A stretch of DNA of 64,000 bases from Burhinus oedicnemus. Lineage: Eukaryota > Chordata > Aves > Charadriiformes > Burhinidae. The DNA is taken from the NCBI GenBank assembly GCA_008921705.1, contig VFFE01007510.1, forward strand, positions 457,788 through 521,787. The letters are read 5' to 3'. Below are positions 1-15,000 of this stretch, piece by piece. The translations under genes were made by a program, and so were the position numbers. The stretch's first letter is position 1, and each line of letters begins with the position of its first letter. The notes beneath the pieces are model-generated. The model was not told the origin of the DNA. It made no database searches and was given only the letters and a program-made list of their open reading frames with translations.

Positions 1-3000
1 CCACAAAGCTGATAGAACTGCCAATGGAGTTTTTCAGCCCCTCTTCTGGCTCTAAAATAGAAATTAACTTGGGCAAAAATGAGAATACAAATCCAATGGT
101 AATCTGTCTTATTTAAATAGTTGTGTTCATCTCAAATGACTGAAATAATTCTGCAAAACTTCTAAACTTTAATTTAGAAATACCAAAGCATCATTTGAAC
201 AACTCCGATCTAAGTATTTCAGGCGTTAATTGCAGAAGAGCAGCTTTCCATTGCATCAAGATCTTCTCTACCCACCGTTTCCCATGATGCACATCCAGTA
301 ATGGGACTTCAGTGATACATTATGGGATTTAGGCAGCAAGGGGAAAACAGTGCATCATTGGAGACAAAACTAGTGAACGCTCCCAGCATTTGGGAAATTG
401 ATGAATCATGGCATCAGTGGCAGAAACAGTCTAATGTTGAACTGAACAAATCTGAAATGGCAGGTGGGGGGAGGATTCCCCCAACCAGAAACTTAGAATA
501 TAATCAGCAAAATCTTTCCACCTCTATCACACCCCTGGAAACCTGTAATGTTTCAAAAATGCTGCTTTCCAGCAGTTGTGAGGAAACTGATTAGTCCTTG
601 GCAGAATCAGATTAAGTGTTGTTCAGTAATTTCCAGCAAGACACAACTGTGTGTTTCTTCAGAATCTTTTGCATTTTTTAAACTATGTAACTTGAAAATA
701 CCTCTGAAAAGTTTTGTCTAATATCTGCTATCATCATCAGCATTTAATTTGAGTCTTTTTCGGGGAAAAAAGGGCAATCATAGTTGTGAATATTATTGAG
801 TAATTCACAAGTGTTTCAGGATAGAGCAGGTTATTTGGAAGTTTTGTTTATGGATAAATAAATCACAAGTAGGATACCTGGCAACTTCACAGGAGCCTGA
901 ATAAGAGTGGTCACCTGCATAATTTTTCATAAGCCATTTTTTTGGTTCAGCTGAATTAGCTTTCATGTCAGAGCACATGGTATCAATGGAGTACACAACT
1001 TCTGAGTTCTCATCACTTTCATTAACTACATTCAGATTATCTGTAATGATTAATCAACTTGAAAAAAATTGCCTGGCAACATTCCTTTAACCACTTCCTG
1101 CTTGTGTGTCATTAAAAGCACTGGAAAAAAATTTACATGGGAGGGAAGGGTGGCAGATGTATTTACGTACAAATAGACAAAAATCTCCCTCATGTTGCCA
1201 TGTTTCTCCTGCAGTAAGAATTGCTTATGGAGTTATTTCAGCCCATACCAGGGGACCTTATTCCTGTGGTTCCCACTGCAGCACGGCTTCCTTAGGAGGG
1301 CTGGGGCTGGGGATGGAGCCACACATTCGGTTTGGGGGAGGGAGGTCACACAATGGCCTCGTGAGGGTCACCGACCACAGCCAGGCACCAGCTCAGTGCA
1401 GGCAAAGTAGGAATGGAAACTGTTACCCCAGCTTTAGGGGAAGACAGGAGCAGATCATCCTCCACTGAGAGCTGAAATTCTGGAAATGGGGAAGGCTAAT
1501 GGAGAAGTTTCAGACTTCAGTTTGGCAGGAGTCAGCCCTATCTGGAAAAGAAGATGGGCAGAAGCATTCACTTTTCTGAAAGTAGAGGGTACTGAAGAAT
1601 CTGTTGTTTTTTGTTATTTTTGCGAACTCGAGTAGAGACGGTTAACCACCAGGCTATGTTCAAAATATGAGCAATGCACAAAAATGAGCCCCAGAAACAA
1701 CGTGTTTTTTAACAGGATATTACATGCAAGTAAAAATGGAGTTAATCACTGGTCTAGCTTTCAAAGGTAATTTTGGGAAGGTGAGTTCAGATAAAAAACC
1801 AGACTAGGACTGCAATTTGAGGTAAAGCCCTTGGCCTACTGAAAGATCTGGAATTAACTCTTAGCAATATGTTTATTGTTGGGCAAAGGAAGTGCCCCTG
1901 CCTGAAATTTTGAATGGTAAACGGGACTTTGATACTGTGGAAAATGAGGAAAAACATAAACCACGCTTAAAATTAGCCCTGATGTCAAATGGCATTCAGA
2001 ACTCAAAGTCCACCATAGGCAGCACCCTGCAAACAACGCAAGTATGGCTGCCCAGCGTGGAAAAACCTGAAGGAACTGTGTTGGAATATGCCCTTAGGAA
2101 GACTGCAAACTTCAGGAAAGTCGATGAACAGAAGAATGCTTCCTAACAGTCTGAGACAGCCCTGAAATAAAAGATGACTGTATTATTAACTGCAAATACA
2201 TGGAATGCTCAGTTATCCAATGCTGAATGCTGATACAGAAGTTAGTATAGTGCTGGAAGTGCTGACAGTATCTCAGAAGGAAAAGCAACAGATAGTAATA
2301 GGTAACCAGGAATAGGGTTTTCAAGGTGACTTTTTCCCCATGAGAGGACAGCTAAATAAGAAACAGAAAACCTGCAGCGCTGCTGGGGAAAAGTATTCCT
2401 GTTAGGGCTAATATCTGTTCTATCTTTTCTTCTTTGTAAGCTGTCCTCCCTTCAGAAGAGGCTTCAGGTGGCCTCCAGTGGAATGGTAGTCCAGAGACCG
2501 CTGCCCTCGCGTGTTCTGTGGGTCCCACAGGTGCCTGCCACATCATCCTCATTTGTTCCACATCTGTGATCTCCTCTGGGCAGCACAGGGCAATTCTTCT
2601 CCATCAGTTGTCTCCAAGCACAACTGAGTAATTTTACTGGGATTTTTTTATTCTTCTTGTCTGTAACATGGAATGAAACCCCTTCAAGAGATGTTTATTA
2701 GAACTAGCAAAGACTGGCAGACTGGCATTAGGCATGCTGACTTGTGTCAAGCGTGCTGAGAGGAAATGCTGAGTTTTGCTTTTTCAGTTGTGCATTCATT
2801 GAATGTGCCAGAACTTTGCAAGAGGCATAAGTCAAATATAAAACATAACGTGAAAACATCATTTAGTTTGAGAGCTCTTGAAACAAAGCAGTGGTCTCTT
2901 TTATTATGCAATATTGTGTTTAATGTCCCTCTGTGAAGCCCCTGCTCTTATTTATCATTGCACTTAGTTGCACGCCATTCAGGTATCAACAAGGAAACAC

Positions 3001-6000
3001 ATATAGTAGATCTCTGTGGCTGCACAGTTGTGTTAAATATTCATCTTTTGTCTCAAAGGATAAGGATGTATTTAGCTGTAGCAAGTGTAATGTGTTTTGC
3101 TCCATGAAAGAGCTAGAATGTCAGAAGAATCTCTGATCCACATCATGCAACCTTAGAAACCGCCCATATGAAGCAACCGTATGTCTAAGACTTAAAACAC
3201 AGATAGGTTTGCAGTAAATAAAATTAATTCCATACAGTTTTCTGTGATTTATGCATTTTTTAAAAGATTCTGTCCTCAAAATCTTTACCTAAGAATGTTT
3301 TAAGAGTAAAAATGTTTCAGAGACGTTTGCCTTCAGGGTGAGAGCTGCATCCTCACTTGGCTTCAAATTAGAGAAGTTTTTAAGAGCTGGATCAGAGGAC
3401 AAAGCATATTACAACCACTGGATGTTTTTGAAAGTCCTATGATACAGAACATGTTGTATTTTTCATAAGAGCAAAGATATATCTTGGTCCATAACAAGCT
3501 CTAACATTATGCCCTAATGTCCAGTTTACTCACTTAAAAAGGCTTCATTATTCTTTTATTGTACAGGGTTTTGGAAGAAAAGATACTCTAAGTAACTAGT
3601 GTAGAGATTTTAAAGCAACTCATTCAATATTTATTTCTAATAACATGTAAGTATTATAGGATGACATAGTCTACCCTTTGCCTCAATAGAATCAACTGAG
3701 GCAAATAAAAACAGGACATAAAAAGTTTGACCTGAAATGGGAGCTAGATAAGGCCCTTCAGCTGGAATATTTTGAATTTTTATGTCTTATGGGACTAAAA
3801 GAAAGAAGTCTAAAGAAACTTTTCTAATTGTTGCTTTTTTAAAAAAGATACTGAAGTAGTTTCTAATATTAAATCTCCTCCTTATCCTGCTGCAAATCTT
3901 GGTAGCTTCAATCATATTTTCTAGTTTTATTGCATAACTTTTTTCTCCTCCCAAAAGCATGTGATGAAGCTGCACAATTGGTGGGACCGGATCTAGCCTA
4001 AATACTCCCGATACACAAAATAAAACCACGGTGGGGTCTGGCTCTGCTTTACTCAATATAGATGGGCTAGACAGCAAGCACTACTCTTCTCCTTCCACAC
4101 CGTTCCCCAACAACATCCTTCACCCTTTGCCTCCATGACTGAAGATAGCTCCTGGATCACAGCTGTGGCCAGATGTAGGGGAATTTATTATTCAGTGGTG
4201 GGCTATTCCAGGCCATACTGCTCAAAGCTCATCTGATTTCTGATGTTTTGATTTCCTAAGCTGATGATGCTTGTAAGACCTTGCTGTATCTGCCTGTCTG
4301 TCCCTCTCTGCTAACTTCATGTATGTCATCCAATTTCAATCAAACAACAGGTCAAACTTTCAAAGACAGAAAATTAACCCAAGAGCATGGAAAAAAACCC
4401 AAGCAAACCAGCAGCCAAGCAAAGGAGAGAGGAGGACCTACTAAAGCTCTTGTGGAGAGAAGATTTGGTCAGCAAGCTTAACCTTTACTGGCCAACACAG
4501 ACTTTGCATAAACCTCTGCTACTGGAAGAGTTGCTGTGACAGCTCACTGAAAAGGTCCTCAGAGAGAATCGACGTGTGAGGTCTCAGTACAATTTGGCCT
4601 TGTACTCAAGCTTGTTCCCAAGCTTCCTTTGTTCTCCATCCTCTTAGAGATCTTGCAGCAAGGTGCTACTTTCAAAGAGAGCTTGGGACAGAAGTCAATG
4701 CCCAAGTCACAATCCAGCTGAATGGCTGGGAGAGGGCAAATTGTGGGGGAGATGGAGCTGTGGATAGCTGGTTGGGCCAGTTCTGCCCTGCCCGTAGTTC
4801 TTTTTAATCCACTTAATGCTGTCCTTTGACATACAGTCAACAGGCTGCCCAAAGCTCTTGTACAGTTCTTTTAAATTAAAACATTGCCTTGTCCTCTTAT
4901 CATTGTAGACATAATTTTTCTAAAATTCAGCAAGAAAATTACCTAAGTATATTTCCCTGGCTAGAGGAAATATAGGTCTTTATGCAAAGCTCTCTAGGTT
5001 TTTTGTAATGTGAAATACTGGATAAAAGGATGCTGATGAAATTCCCTCATGGACCCTGTAGTCTGTGTGGCAGTAAACAACGACATCAGACAGGCTGCAC
5101 TTGCCAGTGAGCAGAGCTTTTATAGGAAGAGGCGTGATAGGCCAGACATTCACATCAAGCTTCACTCAGTAACCCGTGAAGACAGTGTTCCAAGCAGTCT
5201 CATCTGCTGATCTTCAGGGATCTATTTATCTAAATTAAATCGGTTCACTCCATCCCATTGCATATTCAAGTGGAAGAGCTACTTTAATGCCTTGCTATGC
5301 AGTAACATAGCTGGTGATTGTAAATCTGTGCTAATGCTCAGCATAAGAGAGCTTGTAAATGTACAGATCTGACTAGACGCGACACTTTCATACAAAAATT
5401 TGCATGTTTCCAGAGATTTCAAAGGTTTCAAGGTTTCACAGCATGTTTTTCAGTCCCTTGTGTCTTAGCAGTAGATTTTTTAATAATGGTACAATAAATA
5501 GACTTGGATTATGAAAAATCATGAAATTTATACTATGGGAGAGTAGTTTCAAGTTCCATCCTTTAAACTTTATAAAAATGAGGTCTTAAAAATAGACCTT
5601 TTATGTAAGACTTTTTTGTAATTCACTTGTAAGTGGTCTTCAAAAAGTTTTTCTGTGTTTGGATGTATTTTGCTCTTTTCTGGGCAGCAAATGATTTGCA
5701 ATTCTTTTTCTCTTCTTAAGCTTTGAAAAAAATGCAATAGCACCACAGCCTTCCCGAAGCACATACTGCCTCAAGGATACCATCATACAAAGAAAAGGGG
5801 AAACAAATTAACTTATGGAATATTACTTACTATTGGTCCCTGTCCTCCAAAGTAAAATATCCTTTCCCAGGAGGAAAAACGGTGGATTCTTTCTATGCAA
5901 ATTTGTATTTAGCATTGTAGAAATGCTAAAAGAGTTAACTCACATGCTTGATAGGGTTAAAAAGAAAAAAACTAAGAAAAACTTTTATATTGTTTTTTAA

Positions 6001-9000
6001 TATGTAAGTTTGCCATAGTGCAATAGCTGTTGGATTCTGCAGGAAGACATAATTTATTCTTTTCTGTTGGTAACTACAAAAGAATAAATGCACAGCTTGC
6101 TATAAGAATTTGTTTACTGGGATAGTTGGAAATCTGTATTTTTAAAACTGACACATTAAAAAATGACCATGGGAGGAGAAAGGAGAGGAGAAGAAATCAT
6201 AATGGGTTTTGTTTTCTTTCTCTGAACCTCTGTACAGCCCTTCCAACACACAACATGCTAACTAGCTTTAGGGACTCCTCACACCAGTTTCAAAACTTCT
6301 CAAGCCTTCTGCCTCAGTGTGGTATTTTGGGAATCCCTATGAACTTAGAGATACCAATTTGACTGTTATGTGTTTTCCGTATAATTTAGAAATTTATGGC
6401 TTTCTTTTGCTGCACACCTGCATCATACCTCTATGTTTAGGGGAGAGGGACTGTGCTACAAGTGTCCGCTACCTGGTGTTATAAAGTACCAACAGCCACA
6501 TAAATTTGTGGTAGTCGGAAAGTGACCTGTGAGTAGCTCTGGATAAACCTGTCCTCCCAGACAAGCTAGCAAACAAGACGCTACTGAGGATTCAGGCAGC
6601 TGAGGTAGATGCTCAAGTACACAAAGAAGGCTGCAGCTTTCTACATGGGAATCCTTCCAGCAAGGGAAGGGATAAAACAAGGACAAGGGAAAGGGAAGAA
6701 AACCTGCTTTCTCTCACTGAAAAGTAAGTTCTAGAAAGCTCTTGTAATGGCAAGGGGATTTAACCTGGAAGTCTGATTTTTCTTTTTCTCCACAAATCTC
6801 TTTTTATTTCCTGTGCTGCCTAGTGCCTTTGACAGATGAGTCGCAGCAAGTCTTGCTGCGGCAGCATTAGACACACATCTGCCTGCCGTCTTGCGCTGCA
6901 GGTTATCGGTTTCACAGCAGAGCTGACAGACCTCTTGGCCAGGAAAAGCTAGTGACCTTGGGAGTGGGAGGAAAGGAGGCCATGGAAAGGGAGACAGGCT
7001 AGGACACTGGTGCAAATCAGGAGGAGGCAGATGGTCCCGTGAAAGTCTGTCACTGCTATCGGCTGAGTGCCTCCTGTACCACGGCACTGGGTTGTTGCAG
7101 GTGAATGCAAATCAAAGCTTGGAGAGCACAGTGTTGTCATTTTTAAAAACTTTGCGATGTTTTTTTCTGCAGTCAGGGAATCTTAGAAGAAAACAGCTTC
7201 AGTGGCTTTCACTGCCCAGAGATGTGTTAGGCATGGGGCATGCCTCAACTTTTCCATGAGATCTAGGTAGAATTTTTATATTTTTGACCAAAATAAATGT
7301 TCTTCCTGAAATGTTTACTTTGTTAACATATATACATATATATGTAGTTCAAGGCACACAGAAATTGAAAGCTGTGTGTCTATTCTTCTATATCTCAAAA
7401 AAGCCTCCCATTCAAATTTTGAAGCTTTTCAAGCCACACAGCTTGTCACCTCTCTGACACCCACTCTAATTTCTTGCTCCAAACTGGTTCTAACCCAAGA
7501 TTTAGTCAGGTAAATCCATGTCTTCTGTCTTCCATATTTATTTGTTGTCTTCTCATTTTCCCACTCTTGTCAGTTGCCCTTTTTATTTCATGCCTGTTTT
7601 TCCTGGTAACTTGTTGAATAGCAGAAAGGGATAAAAGGCACCTTGATAGCTCCTCCCAATGACTGTCCTGTGTTTGTGGCTGTGATCAGCAGCTCCCATC
7701 TCCTTCTGCACTGGTGAAGCCCCAGCCAGGTCTCAAAACTAGCAGTGAGGAGCACGGAGCCTGGGGTGGGGAGAGCACCAATTACAGGGATGTGACGAAG
7801 CCTTGAGGAAGCATGTGGCCACAGTGCTCGCTACAGCACCTCCACAAACCATTCCGCTACTAAAGAAAAAGGCCATGTTCATTTTATAAGTGCAGAACCC
7901 TCTCATGGGGCACAGCATGAAGGAGATGAAACTTGGTAGCCACCGATGGAAAAGTGAGAGTCGCTGCACGGGACGTGTGACTAACAGGTAAAAAAAACAG
8001 CATCTAACGCAGAACAAGCAAGTATGGTGAAAGAGCCAGACCAGTGGAAATGCAGGATTTCAGACAACAAAACTTCTCCAAGCATGGGAACAATAGGTGC
8101 TTCTGTAAAAAGAGACGAGGAAATGAAGGTAAAGCTTTGTTATGATGTGGGGAGGAGAAAGGGGAGATGGAAAGAGACTAAGACATCGATGTCAAGAATA
8201 GTGCCTGAAACACAGAAACAGCAGATACTGAGTAACAGAAAAAAAAGGAAGAAGTTTATTTTGTCTTACTTTTTTTTTATACCTAACATCTAGGAGCACA
8301 GAAGAAACAGACTTACATGACAAGAAGACTGCCACGAGAACTTATGAGAACCATGGTAATTTTGGAAATCGCTCAAGATTCCGTAATTTAACAACACACA
8401 ACTTGGGGAACATTTGCTTACAATTTGTAGCAAAGATTTGGGTGGGGATAGCAGATTTCATCCTAAAGCTACAGTCTAAAATGTTCATGGCAGCAGAATC
8501 ATCCAGGGAATAATTAATATATCTGCCTAAAGTGAAAATTAATGATCTGTATAGCCCTGATAAGAACATAGCAATGAAATAGAAAGAAATACTAAGGAAG
8601 TTGCAAACAAACCTGGAAGAAGTCAAGAACAAGCCTGTTTGCTTTTAATTATATGAATGACTATTAGACCATATCCCAAAACTGAGTTGGTGATCTGGAA
8701 GATACTTAGGCAAAACTATGATTACATGTTTGTTCTTGTCAAAGTACTCGATGCTTTATGCTCTTCCCATATGCAACAATATTACTGCACCCATGGCATA
8801 GCACCAGTCCTGGTACCAGTGAGCACAAATTATCTTTACCGATAGTCACGAAACAATGGAAAGATCTTGTCAACAGTTAAGATAACCAAGAAATTGACAG
8901 AGGATAAAGAATGGATAGAAAGGGATCCCTCCTATGTTATGCTGAATCATGCCTTGTACCTTATCAGGTGCTAATTATAACCCTGCACAAACTGATAGGT

Positions 9001-12000
9001 AGCGACCTGTCTATTAGAGTCAAACACATAGAGAAAAGCCTGACATAACACAGACATCATTATAGGAATGCTAAGGAATAAAAGTGCCACAAATCTAACT
9101 CTGTTATGCAGGTGAGCAGATGGCCACCCACTGCATAGGCAAGAAACCAAAACCCCAAGCTGCCATGGACTGCAGGTCACTTAAAGCAGGTACAGACTTG
9201 GGGTGCGAGTGGAGGAGAGGAAACCAAAGCAACTGTGGAGCAGTAGTAGAAAGTGTCATACACTGACATACAAATCCTGGGGAAACTCTTGAAAACCCTC
9301 AGTTTACAGCTAGGCAAGAAGTCAGAAGTGATAAGACAAATGTGTTGTCTGAAGATAGCAGCAAGGTAAATGAGCAGAGAAATAGCAAGGTGGAAGCAAG
9401 AACCTTGCCAGCAGCACAGTGCACTAGAGACAGTCAAGGCTTTTAACTAACTGCTGTTGATCCAAATGCCAGCATGGTGGGAAAGACCATGTCCCTTGCA
9501 CACCGTAGACGCTAGTCTCCTCTCCCTTCCTCAGACCAGCAAGCATCAGCGCTCACTAGAGGAGCAGAAATATCAGGAGCCTGCTAAGAGGTTAACAGAA
9601 GTAGCATAACTTGTGGGAGGGAAGTGGCGATTCATTACCGATGGGTATGCGCCCAGTCTGACACTATCTGTCAAGGGTAAATATTCCTTTAGTTCTACAG
9701 TCATGAAGTTATAGATACTGTAATTGGAGCAGAGCGTGGTACCTGGACTATCCCTGCCCTTGCCTTTCTTATTGGAAGCTGCTTGTTTTTAGATCAAGCC
9801 TATCCGCATGTAGTGCTTGGATTAACCTTCTCCCACTATTCCAAGCCATCCAGAAAGACCCTAAGCCTGTTTCTACCTCGTGCTACCTTCCACTCCTCTC
9901 CCTCTCAGTTTTACCATGTTAAGTAAATACCTTCTCCCTGCCACACAAATCTCTTGATTTTGTTTATTATTATACTTTTTTTTTTTTTTTTTTAATTTTG
10001 AGGACGGCTGAGGAAAGGAGGGCTGGAACACACAGAGATCCTGTCATCCTGTCAGAGGATACCTCAGAAGTCAGTCAGTGAAACTAAAATCAGCATGATA
10101 ACCAAATATCAGATTATTTCAAAAAGCCTATATTAAGGAAGCCTTTTTGAGGCTACTTCTGTCCAAATTTGCGACTTCTGTTTCCAGAAGGAATTTGAAA
10201 AATAAAGTGCCTTGGAAGTAGAGGATGCAAGTCTTCATTTTACAGTGAAAAATGTGGATTCTGCCACTTCAAAGACTAGAACGACATCCAAAGTAGTTTC
10301 AGAAAAGCTGTTCTCACACTAAAAAATTTTCCTAATTCCTTCCTTTGTTTTTCAGCCTGTAGTACCACGTGCACCATAATCAAAAGTTGTGTGCCTTTAT
10401 TTGATTAAATGCTGCCATTTCTGCAGATGAAAATTTGCCAGAATGGTCTTCTGTGCAGAAAAAGCATTTCACCACCATTAAAGCTTGTTTGATACTTGAA
10501 TTGCACTTGCAAACCTTTTTACCCTATGTTAGCTACAAATTCTTGTGCTGGCCCTAAGATTTTTTCTTAAATTTCTGCTGAAATTTGTACAGAATCTGTG
10601 CAGTTCACATAACCCCCAAATGACATCTGGCTCTTTACACAGAGAAATGGCTTTGAGTACAGGGAAACTTATTTAGAAATTAAAATGCTAATGCATGCAG
10701 TAAAGCTCTTTGTGTTCTCAAGAGTCTTCTTAGTGTCCTCTTTATGGAGAATGTCATGGACTTTAACAAACACTTCTTTAATTTTCCAGCAATATGTCAA
10801 GATCTGTATTTCCCCCCGTGAGGAAAGTATCTTTTCAGCTTTCTCAAGTGTAGTGGCTTCATGTGGCTGCAGCCATGCTAGCCACAAGAAATAGGTAGAT
10901 AGATGTAGTGTAAAATGGGATTCTCAGATGTTTCTCAAACACATACAAATAAAAACAATGCGCTTAAAAAAGATAAAAGGTTTCCTGATGAGTTTTACAT
11001 TTTGCTTTTTATAAAATGTTCCTGAAGACTGGAGAGTGCTCTTAATCGTAATTTCAGTACAGCTCCTTAAAAACCACATGCAGGCATCTCAAACTTTTCA
11101 ATAATGCATTACTGTCAGGCTTAATGTTTTGTTACTGAGCAGTAATGTCTGATTCAGAAGTACAAATGCATATCTACTTGATGATGCAGAGATTTAAGCA
11201 GGGCTTCCTCAGGATACTAAGATCACTATAAAATAATAAAAAGAAATCTCAGTCATCCTTTATGAGAACAGAAGCTGTCTGGCAAAGTCATAAAAAGAAT
11301 ATTACTGTACACAAGGCAAGGATTTTATAATGTTCAGCCGAATTGCTCAGTTTCAATTGAAATGAATATTCACATAGCAGTGTTTTATCCTAATAAAACA
11401 CTTAATGTCTGAACACTTTCTGCCAAGTGTCCACACAATTTCTTTTTCTTCCTATTCCATCAATGGACAGAATGTCCACTTTATGACCTTCTCAGGGCTT
11501 GCTCTGAAAAACTTTAGAAAGAGTCAGAGCAGAAGACCTGACAGGAGAAAGATGTCTGTATCGTAGAGGTGTGTACGTCTTGAAACTCTTTGCTGAGTTG
11601 CAGTAATTAATAGAAGAGCAAGATGTTTTGCTGTAGACACTCAAGTCCAGTTCCCCAAAAGAAAAATTCAGTAGGTGAAATAAGCTGTTCTCTGAGCCAA
11701 AAAGCATTCAAAACCTACAATTTCAAAAATTAGTACCAAAATGTGGTCTGCCATTTATCCAAGAAGAATGACAGAATGGAGGCCGTGGGGTGTCTTGGGC
11801 ACTTCAAGCTACTTAAGAGAAATAAATTCCCTCCATGGTTTTGCCACCTTGGTAATCAGTATGGGACCATCAGAGTTAAAAGCAACAGTTAATACAGCTT
11901 GATGCAGGCAGCCAGGCTTTTAAAATTAAAAGCTATAAGCATGCCCTTTATTGGCTGAACTCAGCACATAGAACACGGAAGCTGTTCACTGGCCTGTATG

Positions 12001-15000
12001 GCACATCAACATGGAGTATGTATGGAACACGAAGGTCTAGTTACAAATACATGGGTCAACTTCTTTTTGATTCAGACCTTCTTACGCTTCACAAGTTTTT
12101 AGAACTTAGTCGTGGTGCAAAATATAGTTTTTGAAGACCACAGAAAGCCGAATCTGTTAAAATTTGGAGTTATAATTCAAATTCTGACATGACTACTGTT
12201 AACCAGTGTAGTTTTTAGAAATTGCCTTTTGCATTGATCTTTCCTTCCAAAACACAAATTCTTAAAAATGCAAACATTTCAAACTTTCCATACTGCTGCA
12301 ATTAATTGAAATTTTCCATGTAGGCTATATTTAAATCAATTAAGGTGCAATTAAGGTTCCATTGTTGCCAATAACTTCTAATTGTTCTGTAATAGACTAC
12401 AGATACATTGAAATAAGTAAATGGAGCCCAGGGTAACTCAATTATACTTCCTCTTCTGGTAGACTTACTCTTCTCTATTACTTTACATGTATTTATTTGT
12501 GAAATCCTGAACGGCTGTCAGGAATCAGTGGCAAAAGAGAGAAAGTACCCATGTCAAGGTTTGTCTTGGGCAGAGTGACTAGTATGAATGCCATTGCTCT
12601 ATGAAGACTGTGTAAGTGGTCAGCAGCACTTTAAAGGGTGCCCATGGCTCTGCTGTCTTGATTTCACTACTCACTTGGCACTGTGAGGAGTGTAGGGAAG
12701 TCTCTATAGCTCACAGACATCTCATAAAATCTGTTGGTCTGTCTTCATTTAGCTCGTGGTACCCTTAAGACACTCCTCTGGATGAATGAAGACAGCACAA
12801 ATAAAAGATCGGTGTTGTGTTAGGGCTGTCTTTGCATTGCAAGAGTAGCACATGCATCTGTGAGATTATTTAACTGGCAGGTGCATCCAAACAGTGTTGT
12901 ATTGTTCTGGTATGCTAGTAAGTCTGTCCTTAAAAAAACTATGATTTTAAAACAGATAGCATATCACAGATCATTAGACATAACATATTACGGCATTCTC
13001 TGAGCATTTTTGCTTAGTGTTTGGAGTTAAAAAGACGTCTTATATATTACAAATTCAATAAGGCACCTAATTGAAAAAAATAGTATTTCAGAGGTATCTC
13101 TGGCATTTCTCCCACTGACTGTTTTAGGAAACTAAAATCCAGGCAGCCAATCAAAATTCTGTAAAGATCACTCAAACAACCAGTTAAAAAAATCAAGGAA
13201 ATATTAATGTAACCATGTTCTTATAAATGTTGAGATTTTCCAAATATGTGTAGAATCTAAAATGATAGTTGGAAGTCTTGAATCCACAGTACACCAAGCT
13301 TACCTTAATGCTTAGGGCTTGAAGGCTTTCAACATCCCTAAACTTAAAAACAATTATTGTTAGGAATCCATGTATCAACTGAACACCAGTTAAGACCGCA
13401 AAAACATGACGTATGGATAAAAGATCAATAGAGTCACATCTGCGGCTGGTAGAAACTGGTATAAGGTCTGAAATTATGTAAGCTACACGGATAAGGTTTT
13501 GGTTCTTTATTGGAAAGGTTAAAAGGAAGCAAAGCAATGCAGAAGAGCTGATGCGATAGATCACCCCCCAAAAAAAAGAAAGTATTTTAAGGGCTAAGTT
13601 TCTTGCCTGCAGAGTAAATCACCCTCTATATCCTGAAGTCATTGACTGCTCCTTTCTGATGCAAGGTGATCTTTCTTGCCTATTGCAGAAGTTTGAAAAA
13701 AGACAGATTGCTCTAGCTGATTCTGCTCCAATTCTGTCCTGAAAGCTAAGCCATTATGTGTCCTACCTGCAACAAAAGACATAATGCCACTTGCCTGCTG
13801 TATAAAATTATGGTGTGTGTTCATCCGCACCCTTATATGATATCTCTCTTTCAAAACAGCCATTAGGGAATGGCTCCAGAAGATACGATAAAAATTTCTC
13901 AATCCCTAATGGAGTTTCAAGATGTTTCTATGACTTCCTAGTGCATGAGCTTCTCCAATGAATGCCCTCTCGATCCTGAGAGGGGAACAGAAATGCTTAC
14001 AGGAAGGTCATGTGCAGTGGGAAGCTCCAAAATGAGCAGAGGGGGCTGGACGGGGCAGTGCCAGAAGTTCAGATAATTTGCAGGGCAGTAATGACAGGCT
14101 TTTGAGGCCAGGAAAAAAAGAAAAAAAGCAGAAAAAAAGGTTGTTCTTGCTTCATCAGAGGATAAACATCAATAGAGTCACTGAAGTGACTGAAATGATG
14201 CAGCCTGTGTTTTGTGCCATGTCCAACACCTTGGAAATTTCTGGGGAAAACACTCTAAAACCTTAGCACAAGTCTTGCAGGAGGTGGAGAGTCAGGGAGG
14301 TGCAACTGTTCAGAATTTACCTTCTTTTCATCTTCCAGAGGCACTCTGTGGAATTTGAAATGACTGTAGTCAGTATTCAATAGGGCTGCCCAAGCATAAA
14401 TGTAATAAACCAAATGATTCTTCCATCAGTTATTCCTTTTTGAGTTCTCTTCCCAAGATAGTGCTCTGCGCACAAGGGGATTTCTGTAATAATTACTCCT
14501 GAGTACCCAGTGGAATAAGTGGTAATTACACTGTCTAAACATAGAAATAGATCTTTGTGCCATCGGTTCCACAACTGACAGGAAGACTTACTCCAAATTT
14601 CTAAGGGTTTTTACGTTTTCATATTCCTCTAGCACTGCAAGATTGAAGATGCACACAGGGTGGTACAGACTCTCTTGCTCTGCAGCTTATATGAACTACC
14701 TGTCTCATAACTTGTATAATAAACAGTTGCTGTACCCTTGGGTTCCTTTCCTCAGCTGCAGAGTAGGGACAGCAGATGTTCTGCAAAATGAAATCCTTCG
14801 TGATTATGGGATTGCTCAGAGGGCCATAATACCTACCCACCCCCAAGAGAATGAGTCAGTCAAGCAAAATAAAATACTATTCCTATTTCCTCTCAGCACA
14901 AATGGAAATCATAACACTGTTAGTAAACCATGCCACCAAATGGAGGAAAAGAACCAGATCCAAAACTGGCAGAGCAGCTTATACCTGTGCTGTAGCAGTC